The notes beneath the pieces were generated by a model. That model made no database searches. It saw only the letters and a list, made by a program, of their open reading frames with translations, and was not told the origin of the DNA. This document shows, one piece after another, positions 11,076-21,102 of a stretch of DNA of 49,174 nt. The first letter of the stretch is position 1; the number at the start of each line of letters is the position of its first letter. The position numbers and the translations under genes are program-made. The stretch is from an uncultured Treponema sp. (GTDB lineage: Bacteria > Spirochaetota > Spirochaetia > Treponematales > Treponemataceae): contig CAMNBC010000002.1 in the NCBI GenBank assembly GCA_946532115.1, forward strand, positions 1-49,174, given 5' to 3'.

Positions 11076-12797
11076 ATGAAAAAAATGATGTTAGCAGCTG
11101 CAGCAGCAGTTCTGGCATTGAGCCTGGTGGGATGTAGCAAGGGCGGTGCTTCTGGAAAGAAAGACGCTCTCAACATCTCTGTATTTACAATTCAGCAGCG
11201 TGAACAGCCACCTGCTGACAACAAGACCTACAAATGGATTGAGGAAAATTTCGGTGTAACATTCAACTGGGATATCCTCGTAGGCGACAAAGACCAGAAG
11301 ATTGGTGTACTTATTGCTTCTGGTGACCTTCCTGACCTCGTAGAAGTAGACTCAGAGAAGTTCCAGGGTGCAGGATGCTTGCGCGACCTTAAGCCACTCG
11401 TTGAAAAATATGCTCCAAACTTGATGAAGCACTATTCTTCAGAATGGAAGAAAATGCTTGATGCAGACTCTGAAAAGGATGCAAACGGCAAAATCGTAAA
11501 AGAACACATCTACTCACTCCCTAACTATGGTGTAAATGATGGTGTTCCTTCTGATACATACTACAACCAGAATGGCTGGTGGATTCAGAAAGCAGTTCTT
11601 AAGGAATTCGGATATCCTACAATTAAGACAATCGACCAGTACTTCGATCTTCTCGAAGCTTACTACAAGAAATATCCTACAATTGATGGAATGCCAACAA
11701 TTCCATTCAATATCATCACAGCTGACTGGGAAGCATTTGACCTCTGGAACCCACCTAACTTCTTGGCTGGTTATCCAAACGATGGTAACGGACACGTTAC
11801 TCTCGAAAATGGTAAATATGTTTACACAGACAACTTCGTAGATGCAAATGCTAAGAGATGGTTCAAGCTTGCTAACGGATACTTCCAGCGCGGTTTGATC
11901 GATCCAGCTTCATTCACAGATAACCGTGACCAGTACTATGCTAAGATTTCTCAGGGCCGTGTACTTGGTATGTTTATCCAGGGATGGCAGTTCATGGGTG
12001 ATAACGCTGAAAACGCACTCTGGTCTGCAGGAAAAGACGAGAGAACATACGCTCCACTCGCTATCACATTTGATGAATCTATCCGCCCTCACTACCGTGA
12101 TCAGGCTCTTCCAAACCTCCAGAGAGGTTATGGTATCACTGTAAAGTGTCCTGAAGACAAGGCTATCAAGATTCTTCAGTTCATGGACAAGATGATTTCT
12201 GAAGAAAACCAGAAGATCCTCTACTGGGGATTCGAAGGTGAAGATTACCTCATCGATACAGACGGTTCTAAGACTGGAACAAAGGGTGCTGCATACCGTA
12301 CACAGGCTATGCGCGACCAGCAGAAAGATCCACAGTACAACCAGAAACACTACGCTCTCCTCTGGAGAGAAGAAGCTCCAAAACTTGAAGGAACAATGGC
12401 TTCTGGCTATACACGTTCTATGGATGACCTTCCATGGGAATATGAGCTTTCACAGAAACAGGTTGATATCGACCTCTGGAAGGCTTATGGTGTAGGTTCA
12501 TACGCTGAATTCGTTGATCCTAACCCACCAAAGAATGCCGGCTGGTACCCAATGTGGCAGTGTAACCCATCTGCTGAAAAGGGTGGATTCGAAGAAGAAG
12601 CAGCAGTTGCTATGACAGGCTTCGAAACAGTACAGCGCAAGTACCTCCCAGCTATGATTATGGGAAAACCAGAAGACTTCGAAAAGACATGGGCTGAGTA
12701 CGAATCATTGCTCAAACCACTTACTGAAACATACAATAAGTTCATGCAGCAGCAGCTCGACAACCGTGTAGAAGCATTCGGTGGCTTCAAAGACTAA
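11076..12797 (+). CDS. Extracellular solute-binding lipoprotein of a carbohydrate ABC importer (LplA-like)
   Basis: Start refined to MKKMMLAAAAAVLALSLVGCSKGG (lipobox LVGC) with ggagg RBS at ~11065. Adjacent LplB/LplC-type permeases. Confidence 0.92.
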   Translation: MKKMMLAAAAAVLALSLVGCSKGGASGKKDALNISVFTIQQREQPPADNKTYKWIEENFGVTFNWDILVGDKDQKIGVLIASGDLPDLVEVDSEKFQGAGCLRDLKPLVEKYAPNLMKHYSSEWKKMLDADSEKDANGKIVKEHIYSLPNYGVNDGVPSDTYYNQNGWWIQKAVLKEFGYPTIKTIDQYFDLLEAYYKKYPTIDGMPTIPFNIITADWEAFDLWNPPNFLAGYPNDGNGHVTLENGKYVYTDNFVDANAKRWFKLANGYFQRGLIDPASFTDNRDQYYAKISQGRVLGMFIQGWQFMGDNAENALWSAGKDERTYAPLAITFDESIRPHYRDQALPNLQRGYGITVKCPEDKAIKILQFMDKMISEENQKILYWGFEGEDYLIDTDGSKTGTKGAAYRTQAMRDQQKDPQYNQKHYALLWREEAPKLEGTMASGYTRSMDDLPWEYELSQKQVDIDLWKAYGVGSYAEFVDPNPPKNAGWYPMWQCNPSAEKGGFEEEAAVAMTGFETVQRKYLPAMIMGKPEDFEKTWAEYESLLKPLTETYNKFMQQQLDNRVEAFGGFKD

Positions 12798-12832
12798 TTA
12801 AGCACTGACCTTTTGGTCTAAACTTAGTTAGT

Positions 12833-12868
12833 GACGGAGGAATGCAAAAAAAAAAGCATTCTTCCGTC
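12833..12868 (+). terminator. 13-bp hairpin with a 10-A loop (GACGGAGGAATGC-A10-GCATTCTTCCGTC)
   Basis: Stem fully paired with one G-U wobble. Immediately precedes a second hairpin with a U-tract. Confidence 0.6.
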
Positions 12869-12870
12869 TA

Positions 12871-12906
12871 AAAAAAAGTCCACGCTTTTTAAGTGGACTT
12901 TTTTTT
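12871..12906 (+). terminator. Intrinsic terminator between the SBP and first permease gene
   Basis: AAAAAAAGTCCAC-GCTTTTTAA-GTGGACTTTTTTT perfect stem followed by a T run. Confidence 0.85.
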
Positions 12907-12931
12907 ATATCATTTTTATGGGTGTTTTTTT

Positions 12932-13912
12932 ATGAAAACTAAAAAAGATTCTGGTTCTGCAAAGGATAAAACTACTACAGAACTTATAAACTTAAATAAA
13001 AAAAGTAAAATGAAACTTCTTGGAAAGCAGAAAATGCTTATCCTCATGTCGCTTCCTTTCGTACTTTACATCATTTTGTTCAGATACATCCCTCTCTGGG
13101 GATGGACAATGGCTTTTCAGGATTATAAGCCATACAAAACTTTCTCTCAGCAGGATTGGGTAGGTTTTAAGTGGTTTGTTGAACTTTTTAAGCAAAAAGA
13201 ATTTTTGCTTTCATTAAGAAATACTGTAGGCATGAGCCTTATCAGTACTGCTTTAGGATATATTACTGCAATTTTACTTGCTGTCTTTATGAACGAAGTT
13301 CGCTTCATTGGTGTAAAAAGATTCGTTCAGACAGTTTCTTATCTTCCGCACTTTCTTTCCTGGGTTATTGTAACAGGTCTCGTTGCAAACGTACTTGTTG
13401 GAGATAATACAGGAATTTTAAATAGCATTTTATTGGGCCTTAATTTAATTGACGAACCAATTCAGTGGCTTGCTAAACAGAAATACTTCTGGCATATCAT
13501 AGGTTGGACTTATGTTTGGAAGGAAGTAGGATGGAATACAATCGTTTATCTTGGTGCAATGACAGCAATTGACCCTTGTCTTTATGAAGCTGCCCAGATT
13601 GATGGTTGTGGTCGACTCCGCAAAATCTGGCACATTACATTGCCGGGAATCAAATCAACAATCATCATTATGATGATTATGTCTGCCGGACACATTCTTG
13701 ATGCAAACTTTGAAATGCCATACTTATTGCAAAATGGTATGATTCAGGATGTAGCAACCACAATTGATATCTATGTATTGAAATATGGTTTCAAACTGTC
13801 ACGCTACGGTCTTGCAACAGCTGCCGGTATCTTTAAGAATGCCGTAAATATTTTACTGCTTGTATTAGCAAATACTATCGCTAAGAGAAGTGGTGAGGAG
13901 CGTCTGATATAA
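12932..13912 (+). CDS. Carbohydrate ABC transporter permease (LplB-like)
   Basis: Multi-span protein with EAA loop EAAQIDGCGRLRKIWHITLPGI. ATG at 12932 preferred because the listed start at 12893 lies inside the terminator. Confidence 0.9.
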   Translation: MKTKKDSGSAKDKTTTELINLNKKSKMKLLGKQKMLILMSLPFVLYIILFRYIPLWGWTMAFQDYKPYKTFSQQDWVGFKWFVELFKQKEFLLSLRNTVGMSLISTALGYITAILLAVFMNEVRFIGVKRFVQTVSYLPHFLSWVIVTGLVANVLVGDNTGILNSILLGLNLIDEPIQWLAKQKYFWHIIGWTYVWKEVGWNTIVYLGAMTAIDPCLYEAAQIDGCGRLRKIWHITLPGIKSTIIIMMIMSAGHILDANFEMPYLLQNGMIQDVATTIDIYVLKYGFKLSRYGLATAAGIFKNAVNILLLVLANTIAKRSGEERLI

Positions 13913-14850
13913 TGGAAAAGACAATTGACTATGCAGCAGCCAGAAGGCGCACAAATATCAGCAATCTGATTTTTGATATAATTATTTATCTTACACTGAT
14001 TTTCGTTGTTATTGTAACTGTATATCCTTTCTGGAATACAATCGCAATTTCTTTAAACGATGGCCTTGATTCTCTTACAGGCGGAATTAAGCTTTTACCA
14101 AGAAAGTTTACCTGGAAAAACTATACTAATCTCTTTACCACTCCTCGTATCTTCCAGGCAGGTATTATTTCTGTATCACGAACAATCATTCAGACTGTTC
14201 TAAGCGTATTCTGTACAACAATGCTTGCATACGCTTTGAGCCGCAAGGAATTTGTTCTCAGAAAACCTCTCACAACTATTCTTGTAATTTCTATGTATGT
14301 AAATGCAGGTTTAATTCCTGGATACATGCTTATCAAGAATCTTCACCTTCTTGGTAAATATGCAGTTTATATTGTTCCTGCCCTTGTAGATGTATTCAAC
14401 TTCATTCTTGTAAGAACTTACATCAATGGTTTACCAGACAGTTTCGTAGAATCAGCTCGTATTGATGGTGCCAATGAGTTTAGAATCTTCATTCAGATTA
14501 TCTGGCCACTTATCGTTCCTTCAATTGCTATGGTTTCACTGTTTACTGCAGTAGGAGCATGGAACAGTTGGTTCGATACATACCTTTATGCATCTAACAA
14601 ACCTAAGCTTCATTCTTTGCAGTATGTATTGATGTCTATTCTTCAGGCCAGCCAGAACCAGAGTGCAAACGCAAATGATGCTAACGCTATGGCCGTTGCA
14701 GCAGGTTCAGGTGCAACCAGCACATCTGTTACACCAATCAGTACACGTTCTGCAATTACCGTAGTTGCAACATTGCCAATCCTCGTTGTATATCCGTTTG
14801 TTCAGAAATACTTCGTTGTTGGAATGACAATTGGTGGTGTAAAAGAGTAA
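13912..14850 (+). CDS. Carbohydrate ABC transporter permease (LplC-like)
   Basis: ESARIDGANEFRIFIQIIWPLIVPSIAMV EAA-type motif. TAATG overlap with upstream gene. Confidence 0.92.
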   Translation: MEKTIDYAAARRRTNISNLIFDIIIYLTLIFVVIVTVYPFWNTIAISLNDGLDSLTGGIKLLPRKFTWKNYTNLFTTPRIFQAGIISVSRTIIQTVLSVFCTTMLAYALSRKEFVLRKPLTTILVISMYVNAGLIPGYMLIKNLHLLGKYAVYIVPALVDVFNFILVRTYINGLPDSFVESARIDGANEFRIFIQIIWPLIVPSIAMVSLFTAVGAWNSWFDTYLYASNKPKLHSLQYVLMSILQASQNQSANANDANAMAVAAGSGATSTSVTPISTRSAITVVATLPILVVYPFVQKYFVVGMTIGGVKE

Positions 14851-14885
14851 GCCTAAAATAAGAGGCAAGCAGTGCTTGCCGACTT
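14851..14885. repeat. Dispersed palindromic element family A, short form
   Basis: GCCTAAAATAAGAGGCAAGCAGTGCTTGCCGACTT, directly abutting the permease TAA stop. Confidence 0.75.
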
Positions 14886-14897
14886 ATCAAACTAGTG

Positions 14898-14934
14898 CGG
14901 TGGTTTTTAGATATCGAAACCACCGTTTTTTTTT
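14898..14934 (+). terminator. Intrinsic terminator after the permease operon
   Basis: CGGTGGTTT...AAACCACCG followed by about 9 T, abutting the ggag RBS of the next gene. Confidence 0.85.
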
Positions 14935-14944
14935 GGAGAAAAAA

Positions 14945-16336
14945 ATGCTTCGTATAGTAAAAACTAAACTCGGAATCGTTGAAGGCATTCCTGCCGCAGA
15001 CCCTCGCATAACAGCTTTTAAATCTGTTCCATTTGCAAAACCACCAGTAGGAAATTTGCGTTTTGCACCCCCACAGCCTGCTGAACCTTGGGATGGAGTA
15101 CGCCAGTGTTATAAATTTCCTCCAATTCCAGTTCAACCCTCCCCTAACCGAAATCCTCCACCTGAGGATGTATATTCACGAGAATGGTCGGTAGACCCGG
15201 ATATTCCAGTAAGCGAAGATTGTCTTTACCTGAATATCTGGACTCCTGCAAAGACAGGAAAAGAAAAACTTCCTGTTTACTTCTGGATTTTTGGAGGTGG
15301 CTGGCAGGTTGGTCATACTGCAGAAATGGAATTTGACGGTGAACGTATAGCTCGCCGCGGAATTGTAGTTGTTACTGTAAATTATCGTGTAAATCTTTTT
15401 GGATTCACCTGTCATCCGGAATTAACGGCAGAATATCCTGAAAATCCAGCAAATGCAGGCCTTCAGGACCAGCTTGCCGGCCTTAAATGGATTTATGAAA
15501 ATGTAGAAGCCTTTGGCGGCGATAAAGAAAACATTACGATTGGCGGCCAGTCTGCAGGAGCCGGCAGCGTACTTTTCCACATTGGTAATCCGGACAGCCG
15601 CAAATATTTTAAGAGAGCTGTTGTAGACAGCGGTCTCATATATGCGCCAAACATGCCTGATATGTTCCCTAAGCGTAACGTAGCAGATGCAGAAAAGCTT
15701 GGTCAGGAATTCATTAAATTCTGTGGCTGTAATTCCCTTTCAGAAGCCCGTAAACTCACCACAGAACAGCTTCGACAGAAATGGGACCAATGGGGAGGCT
15801 ATCCAAAATCAATTGCCAGCTGGACACCGGTCTTTGATGAAAAGTACAACAGAGGCAGCTTGATTGAAGTTGTTTCTGAAGGCAAGTGTACTCCCTGCCC
15901 TATTTTTACAGGCTTTACAACCGATGAATTTATTTTCGGTGGAATGCACGCCGTAGAAATGGGTGTAAGAAAACTGATGAAGGAAGAGGAAAAACGAAAT
16001 CTCAATATTCAAAATTACTGCTATAAATTTGATGTTCCAATTCCAGGCTGGGATCATCCTGGAAAATTCCACTCCGTTGATTTGTGGTTCTGGTTTGAAA
16101 GTCTGGCAAAATGCTGGAGACCATTTAAGGGAGTGCATTATGATGTAGCACGTCAGATGTGTGATTATCTCTGTAACTTCATTAAAAATGGAAATCCAAA
16201 TGGTAAAGACCTGAATGGTGAACCGCTTCCGGAATGGACGCCATATACTTCAGAGAAAGAAAACTTCATGGAATTTACAACCGGCAGCGCTCAAAACCGC
16301 ATACCGGCAAGTGAAGAAATGAAGAAGTATCTTTGA
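14945..16336 (+). CDS. Type-B carboxylesterase family protein
   Basis: Start refined to MLRIVKTKLGIVEG. SEDCLYLNIWTP, WIFGGGWQVG oxyanion region, GGQSAGAGSV nucleophile elbow. Confidence 0.92.
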   Translation: MLRIVKTKLGIVEGIPAADPRITAFKSVPFAKPPVGNLRFAPPQPAEPWDGVRQCYKFPPIPVQPSPNRNPPPEDVYSREWSVDPDIPVSEDCLYLNIWTPAKTGKEKLPVYFWIFGGGWQVGHTAEMEFDGERIARRGIVVVTVNYRVNLFGFTCHPELTAEYPENPANAGLQDQLAGLKWIYENVEAFGGDKENITIGGQSAGAGSVLFHIGNPDSRKYFKRAVVDSGLIYAPNMPDMFPKRNVADAEKLGQEFIKFCGCNSLSEARKLTTEQLRQKWDQWGGYPKSIASWTPVFDEKYNRGSLIEVVSEGKCTPCPIFTGFTTDEFIFGGMHAVEMGVRKLMKEEEKRNLNIQNYCYKFDVPIPGWDHPGKFHSVDLWFWFESLAKCWRPFKGVHYDVARQMCDYLCNFIKNGNPNGKDLNGEPLPEWTPYTSEKENFMEFTTGSAQNRIPASEEMKKYL

Positions 16337-16342
16337 TTTTAT

Positions 16343-16414
16343 AGATTGCTCCGCCACGCTCGCAATGACAAATATCCGTCATTGCGAGGAGTCCGAAGGG
16401 CGACGAAGCAATCT
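16343..16414. repeat. Dispersed palindromic repeat family C (GTCATTGCGAGGAG...GCGACGAAGCAATCT with inverted partner)
   Basis: AGATTGCTCCGCCACGCTCGCAATGAC then GTCATTGCGAGGAGTCCGAAGGGCGACGAAGCAATCT, between convergent genes. Confidence 0.8.
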
Positions 16415-16416
16415 AT

Positions 16417-17739
16417 TTAAAGATTTTCCCCATTTTTTTCAATCACTTCTTTATACCAGTAAGCAGAATCCTTTGGAATGCGATTAAGAGTTTTGTAATC
16501 GCAGAAAATCATACCAAAACGCGGATTATAGCCTTTAGCCCATTCAAAATTATCCATGAATGACCACTGGAAATAGCCGCGGACATCACAACCAGAATCA
16601 GCTGCAGTTTTAAGTCCACGCAAATATCGCTGTAAGAAATCAATTCTGTTTGGGTCATGAACTTTACCATCAAGGCTAATCCAGTCATGACAAGAAAGTC
16701 CATTTTCTGTGATATATATAGGAAGCTTATAGCGTTTGGTAAAATGTTTTACACCCCACTCAAGTCCTGAATCAAATGTATCCCAGCCGATTTCTGTATG
16801 TGGAGTTCCACGGAATCTTTCATATTCACCAACATACTTAGCCTGATAGATATTCAAACCAATAAAATCAATCTTTTGACTAATCAGTTTCATATCTTCT
16901 TCTGTAAAGGCAGGGAACATGTCTCCCGCAGCCTTCAACAATTCTTCCGGATATTTTCCAAATACAATCGGATCTGCCCAATATGAATCCATCCAGTAGA
17001 AAGGTCCAAGAGGACAAGAAAAATATGAATCATAAGCATTCTGCTCATCAGCTTTTGAAACAGGAATTGCAGGCATTGTTGCAAGTGTAATTCCAACCTC
17101 AGCATCCGGTACAAGACTTCTCAAAACCTTAACTGCCCTTCCGTGTGCAAGATGTACATTATGGCCAATATGAAGCAGATCTCTTGTACTCATCTGGAAT
17201 CCAGGAGCATGAGATCCCTGAGCACAACCACAGCCAACAAAAACAGAAGGTTCATTAAAAGTAATAAAATGCTTTACTCTGTCACCTAACCTTTTTGCAA
17301 TTGCTGTAGTATACTCTTCAAACCAGAGCGGACTTTCAGGATTAGCCCAACCACCTTTTAGCTGCAGACAATAAGGCAAATCCCAGTGATAAAGAGTTAC
17401 ATAAGGAATAATATTATATTTTAAGAGCTCGTCTACAAGGTTACTGTAAAATTCAAGCCCCTTTTCGTTTATACGACCTGTTCCATCAGGAAGTATACGA
17501 GTCCAGGCGATTGAAAAACGATATGCCTTAAGCCCCATATCAGCCATTAATTTTACATCTTCCTTATAACGATGGTAATGATCACAGGCAATGTCTCCAT
17601 TTGAGTTATCTTCTATCTTTCCACCACGATGACAAAAATCATCCCAAATTGAAAGAGATTTTCCATCTTCATTCCAGGCTCCTTCAATCTGGAAAGAAGC
17701 GGTAGCTGCCCCCCAGGCAAAATCTTTTCTAAAGCTCAT
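16417..17739 (-). CDS. GH1 family beta-glucosidase
   Basis: FAWGAATASFQIEGAWNEDGKSLSIWDDFCH, TFNEPSVF, YITENGLSC. Confidence 0.95.
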   Translation of the reverse strand: MSFRKDFAWGAATASFQIEGAWNEDGKSLSIWDDFCHRGGKIEDNSNGDIACDHYHRYKEDVKLMADMGLKAYRFSIAWTRILPDGTGRINEKGLEFYSNLVDELLKYNIIPYVTLYHWDLPYCLQLKGGWANPESPLWFEEYTTAIAKRLGDRVKHFITFNEPSVFVGCGCAQGSHAPGFQMSTRDLLHIGHNVHLAHGRAVKVLRSLVPDAEVGITLATMPAIPVSKADEQNAYDSYFSCPLGPFYWMDSYWADPIVFGKYPEELLKAAGDMFPAFTEEDMKLISQKIDFIGLNIYQAKYVGEYERFRGTPHTEIGWDTFDSGLEWGVKHFTKRYKLPIYITENGLSCHDWISLDGKVHDPNRIDFLQRYLRGLKTAADSGCDVRGYFQWSFMDNFEWAKGYNPRFGMIFCDYKTLNRIPKDSAYWYKEVIEKNGENL

Positions 17740-19106
17740 TACTTAATCTCCTCATTAATTGCCTTTATAATCTCCGGGAAATACCATTCCTGAGTTGTAC
17801 GGTTATAATAACCATAATGTTCACCATATTCAGTTCCTTCTACTTTCCAAACCCCATTATCCCAAAGGAAACAAGGCATTCCATAAACACGAGATTCTTT
17901 TATAAAATCATGGAACCAGGCAATACGATCTTCAAGGTTATTTTTGTTTGTTGCACCATATTCACCAATATATACTGCATAACCATTAGCAATAAAATGG
18001 TCGTTAAGTTTTTTGAACATAGAAGTAAATTCTTTCTTCACAGAATCAGAATATTTAGTAATTCCAGGAGATTCCATTGCAAAATTATATGGTGTATACA
18101 TATGAACAGAAACAATAAGGCGGTCCTTACTTCCATCAAAATCCTGAGGCATTTTAAAAGTTCGAGCCAAAGCAGATTCTGGAGAAGCCTGAAGTGAAGG
18201 AACAGCAACCAGACGCTTTTTATTATTTCCGCCGCTTGCACGAATTACATCAAGAATATTTTGAGTTAGTTTATTCAAATTATTCATTGCCTTTATTGAT
18301 TTTGGAGAAGTTGCATTATACCACCATTCTTCAGATGTTCCACAAAGACGAGGTTCATTCAAAACCTCAAATACAAGATGCTCGTCATAGCCATTATTAA
18401 ATGCGAGTGCAATCTGAGCCCATACATTGCATACAAAGTCAGCTGAATTCTCGTAATTTTCATCAGTTGGATAAAATCCTTCACGAGCAGGCATTTTTGC
18501 ATCCTTAGCATAATTATCATGATGGATATTGATTACTACATACATACCATCTTCAATAGCCCAGTCTACTACCTCTTTAACCCGGCTCATCCATGCTGTT
18601 TGAATGGTATAATTGCTATCCATGATATGATGTCCCCAGGAAACTGGTATACGGATGGTTTTAATTCCGGAAGCAGCAAGACCATCTATCATGGCTTTTG
18701 TTGTTTTTGGCTGTCCCCAGCTTAATTCTGACTGCAGGCTTTTTCCACCGCCAGTTGCATCAAAAGTATTTCCAAGGTTCCATCCGGTTGTCATATCGCG
18801 AACGACATCAATTGCCTTGCGCTCATTAAAAGTTTTATTACCATTATCAACAACTGCATTATCTTTATTGAATTTAATACGCTCAACTGCCGGTATGTTT
18901 TTTTCCTCTACAACAGGAGCTTCTGTTTTATTTGTCTCTTTTTTTGCTTTAGGCTTATCTGTGGTTTGTGCCTTCAAGAAGGCATTCGCCATTGAGTTAT
19001 TATTGTCAGCTGGCAGAGACTTTTTCTTTTCACAAGAAGAAAAAATTGTCATTACCAAAATAACAAGGCAAACGCCCCACACTTTTCTGTTAAAAAAAAT
19101 CTTCAT
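17739..19106 (-). CDS. GH5 family endoglucanase (cellulase), lipoprotein
   Basis: Lipobox IFSSC; TTGWNLGNTFDA, IRIPVSWG, VFEVLNEPR, IGEYGA. TAATG overlap with GH1. Confidence 0.93.
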   Translation of the reverse strand: MKIFFNRKVWGVCLVILVMTIFSSCEKKKSLPADNNNSMANAFLKAQTTDKPKAKKETNKTEAPVVEEKNIPAVERIKFNKDNAVVDNGNKTFNERKAIDVVRDMTTGWNLGNTFDATGGGKSLQSELSWGQPKTTKAMIDGLAASGIKTIRIPVSWGHHIMDSNYTIQTAWMSRVKEVVDWAIEDGMYVVINIHHDNYAKDAKMPAREGFYPTDENYENSADFVCNVWAQIALAFNNGYDEHLVFEVLNEPRLCGTSEEWWYNATSPKSIKAMNNLNKLTQNILDVIRASGGNNKKRLVAVPSLQASPESALARTFKMPQDFDGSKDRLIVSVHMYTPYNFAMESPGITKYSDSVKKEFTSMFKKLNDHFIANGYAVYIGEYGATNKNNLEDRIAWFHDFIKESRVYGMPCFLWDNGVWKVEGTEYGEHYGYYNRTTQEWYFPEIIKAINEEIK

Positions 19107-19187
19107 ATTCCTACCTCATTATAATATTAGCAAGAATATGAAGATTTTGACAGTCAGAAATATCTCTTATAATTGGTATAAATATGA

Positions 19188-19244
19188 GATGCTGAAACAA
19201 GTTCAGCATGACATGCCAGTCACCCTGAACTTGTTTCAGGGTCT
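19188..19244. repeat. Paired inverted copies of palindromic repeat family B
   Basis: GATGCTGAAACAAGTTCAGCATGAC and GTCACCCTGAACTTGTTTCAGGGTCT. Confidence 0.8.
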
Positions 19245-20979
19245 ATCTGCTGAGTTTGCGGTAAACTGTTCGTTTTGGAACTCCGGCGTCTTCACCAAAT
19301 TCCTTGAGCTTCCATTCAGCATACTCAGACCAGTTTCCTTCAAAGAAGCGGACCTCGGAGTTGTTTTCGAAGGCGAGAATATGTGTACAGATACGGTCCA
19401 GGAACCAGCGGTCGTGGCTTACAACAAGAGCACAGCCGGCAAAGTCTTCAAGTGCTTCTTCCAGAGCACGGACTGTTTCCACATCCAGGTCGTTTGTAGG
19501 TTCGTCGAAAAGCAGAACGTTTCCGCTTTCCTTGAGCATCATACCAAGGTTGAGTCGATTGCGTTCACCACCGGAAAGCACACTTACCTTTTTATTCTGG
19601 TCTGGGCCATTAAAGTTGAACCAGCCGCAGTAAGCGTGGGCATTTACCTCGCGCACACCACCTTCCAGGGCACGGCCCTTTTCATCTACGGCACCAAGTT
19701 TTACAAGGTCTCCGCCACCGCCAAGAGTTTCATAAACAGTCTTGTTCATATCAAGGCCACTTCTCATCTGATCTACGTAAACAAGTTTAACTGTCTGACC
19801 AACTTTAATTTCGCCAGAATCAGGCTTTTCACCGCCTTCGAGGCCTGCTGCATCAACAATCATCTTAAAGAGAGTTGTTTTACCCGCACCGTTAGGGCCG
19901 ACAATACCAACAATGGCACCTGCCGGAATATGAACGTTGAGATTTTCAAAGAGAAGCTTGTCGCCAAAGGATTTTGTAAGATTTTCAATATCAATTACCT
20001 GATTGCCAAGACGTGGACCTGCAGGAATAGAAATCTGAGTATCTTTAAGCTGCTTTTTGCTTTCCTGAGCCATGAGCTCGTTATAGCGGGTAATGTGTTC
20101 CTTATGCTTTGCCTGACGTCCCTTAGCACCCATGTGAATCCATTCAAGCTCGCGCTGAATTTCCTTCTGACGTGCAGATTCATTTTTATTTTCCTGAGCA
20201 AGGCGGGCATTTTTCTGTTCGAGCCAGCTTGAGTAGTTACCCTTGAATGGGTAGCCTTCGCCACGGTCAAGCTCAAGAATCCAGCCTGCAACCTGGTCAA
20301 GGAAGTAGCGGTCATGGGTTACGGCAATTACAGTTCCCGGATAGTCGTGGAGGTGCTTTTCAAGCCAGGCTACAGTTTCTGCGTCGAGATGGTTTGTAGG
20401 TTCGTCGAGAAGGAGGATATCCGGCTTCTGAAGAAGGAGGCGGCAGAGAGCAACACGGCGGCGTTCACCTCCGGAAAGTACATCTACAACCTGGTCTGCA
20501 GGAGGACAGCGGAGAGCGTCCATAGCAAGCTCAAGATTGTTATCCAGGTTCCAGGCATCGAGGGCATCCAGCTTTTCCTGAACCTCACCCTGGCGGGCAC
20601 AGAGCTTATCAAAATCTGCATCCGGGTCGCCAAAGGCTTCGTTGATTTTATCGAATTCTGCAAGAAGGTCTGTAATTGGTTTTACACCTTCCTTTACAAT
20701 TTCCATAACAGTTTTGCCGGCTTCGAGTTCAGGCTCCTGTTCCAGGTAACCGATTGTGTAGCCCGGCGCCAGAGAAGTTTCACCGGCAAAGTCTGTATCC
20801 TTTCCGGCAAGAATTTTAAAAAGAGAAGATTTTCCGGAACCGTTAGGTCCTACAACGCCGATTTTCGCACCATAGTAATAGGAAATACTGATATCTTTAA
20901 GAACCACCTTAGTTCCATAAGAACGTGTAACACGGTCCATTGTATATATAATTTTCTTATCATCGAATGTCTTTGCCAT
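19243..20979 (-). CDS. ettA: ABC-F family ATPase, energy-dependent translational throttle EttA
   Basis: Two Walker A motifs (GPNGSGKSS, GPNGAGKTT), LSGGERRRVALCRLLL and LSGGERNRLNLGMML signatures, EttA-like layout. Confidence 0.93.
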   Translation of the reverse strand: MAKTFDDKKIIYTMDRVTRSYGTKVVLKDISISYYYGAKIGVVGPNGSGKSSLFKILAGKDTDFAGETSLAPGYTIGYLEQEPELEAGKTVMEIVKEGVKPITDLLAEFDKINEAFGDPDADFDKLCARQGEVQEKLDALDAWNLDNNLELAMDALRCPPADQVVDVLSGGERRRVALCRLLLQKPDILLLDEPTNHLDAETVAWLEKHLHDYPGTVIAVTHDRYFLDQVAGWILELDRGEGYPFKGNYSSWLEQKNARLAQENKNESARQKEIQRELEWIHMGAKGRQAKHKEHITRYNELMAQESKKQLKDTQISIPAGPRLGNQVIDIENLTKSFGDKLLFENLNVHIPAGAIVGIVGPNGAGKTTLFKMIVDAAGLEGGEKPDSGEIKVGQTVKLVYVDQMRSGLDMNKTVYETLGGGGDLVKLGAVDEKGRALEGGVREVNAHAYCGWFNFNGPDQNKKVSVLSGGERNRLNLGMMLKESGNVLLFDEPTNDLDVETVRALEEALEDFAGCALVVSHDRWFLDRICTHILAFENNSEVRFFEGNWSEYAEWKLKEFGEDAGVPKRTVYRKLSR

Positions 20980-21011
20980 ATAAAATCTAAATCTCCTTTA
21001 TTTTATGTATT

Positions 21012-21102
21012 ACGCAAGCACAGCTTGCGTTTGAGCCGGTTTTGAGGATAATCCTAAAACGACCCTCGCGGCTCGTTTTTTAACGGATTTTCGATTTTAG
21101 GC
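21012..21102. repeat. Dispersed palindromic element family A, long form, in the ettA 5' region
   Basis: Minus-strand GCCTAAAATCGAAAATCCGTTAAAAAACGAGCCGCGAGGGTCGTTTTAGG...ACGCAAGCTGTGCTTGCGT. Aligns with 40876-40970. Confidence 0.85.

Noticed and set aside
12893-12931. Listed N-terminal extension of the permease (MDFFLYHFYGCFF)
   Set aside because: Lies within the terminator and T run; ATG at 12932 is more plausible.
18655-20232. 525-aa plus-strand ORF
   Set aside because: Antisense to GH5 and ettA, both with strong family motifs. The apparent ORF includes repeat family B translation (MLKQVQHD...TLNLFQGLS).
20314-21045. 243-aa plus-strand ORF
   Set aside because: Antisense to ettA; no recognisable domain; shadow ORF.
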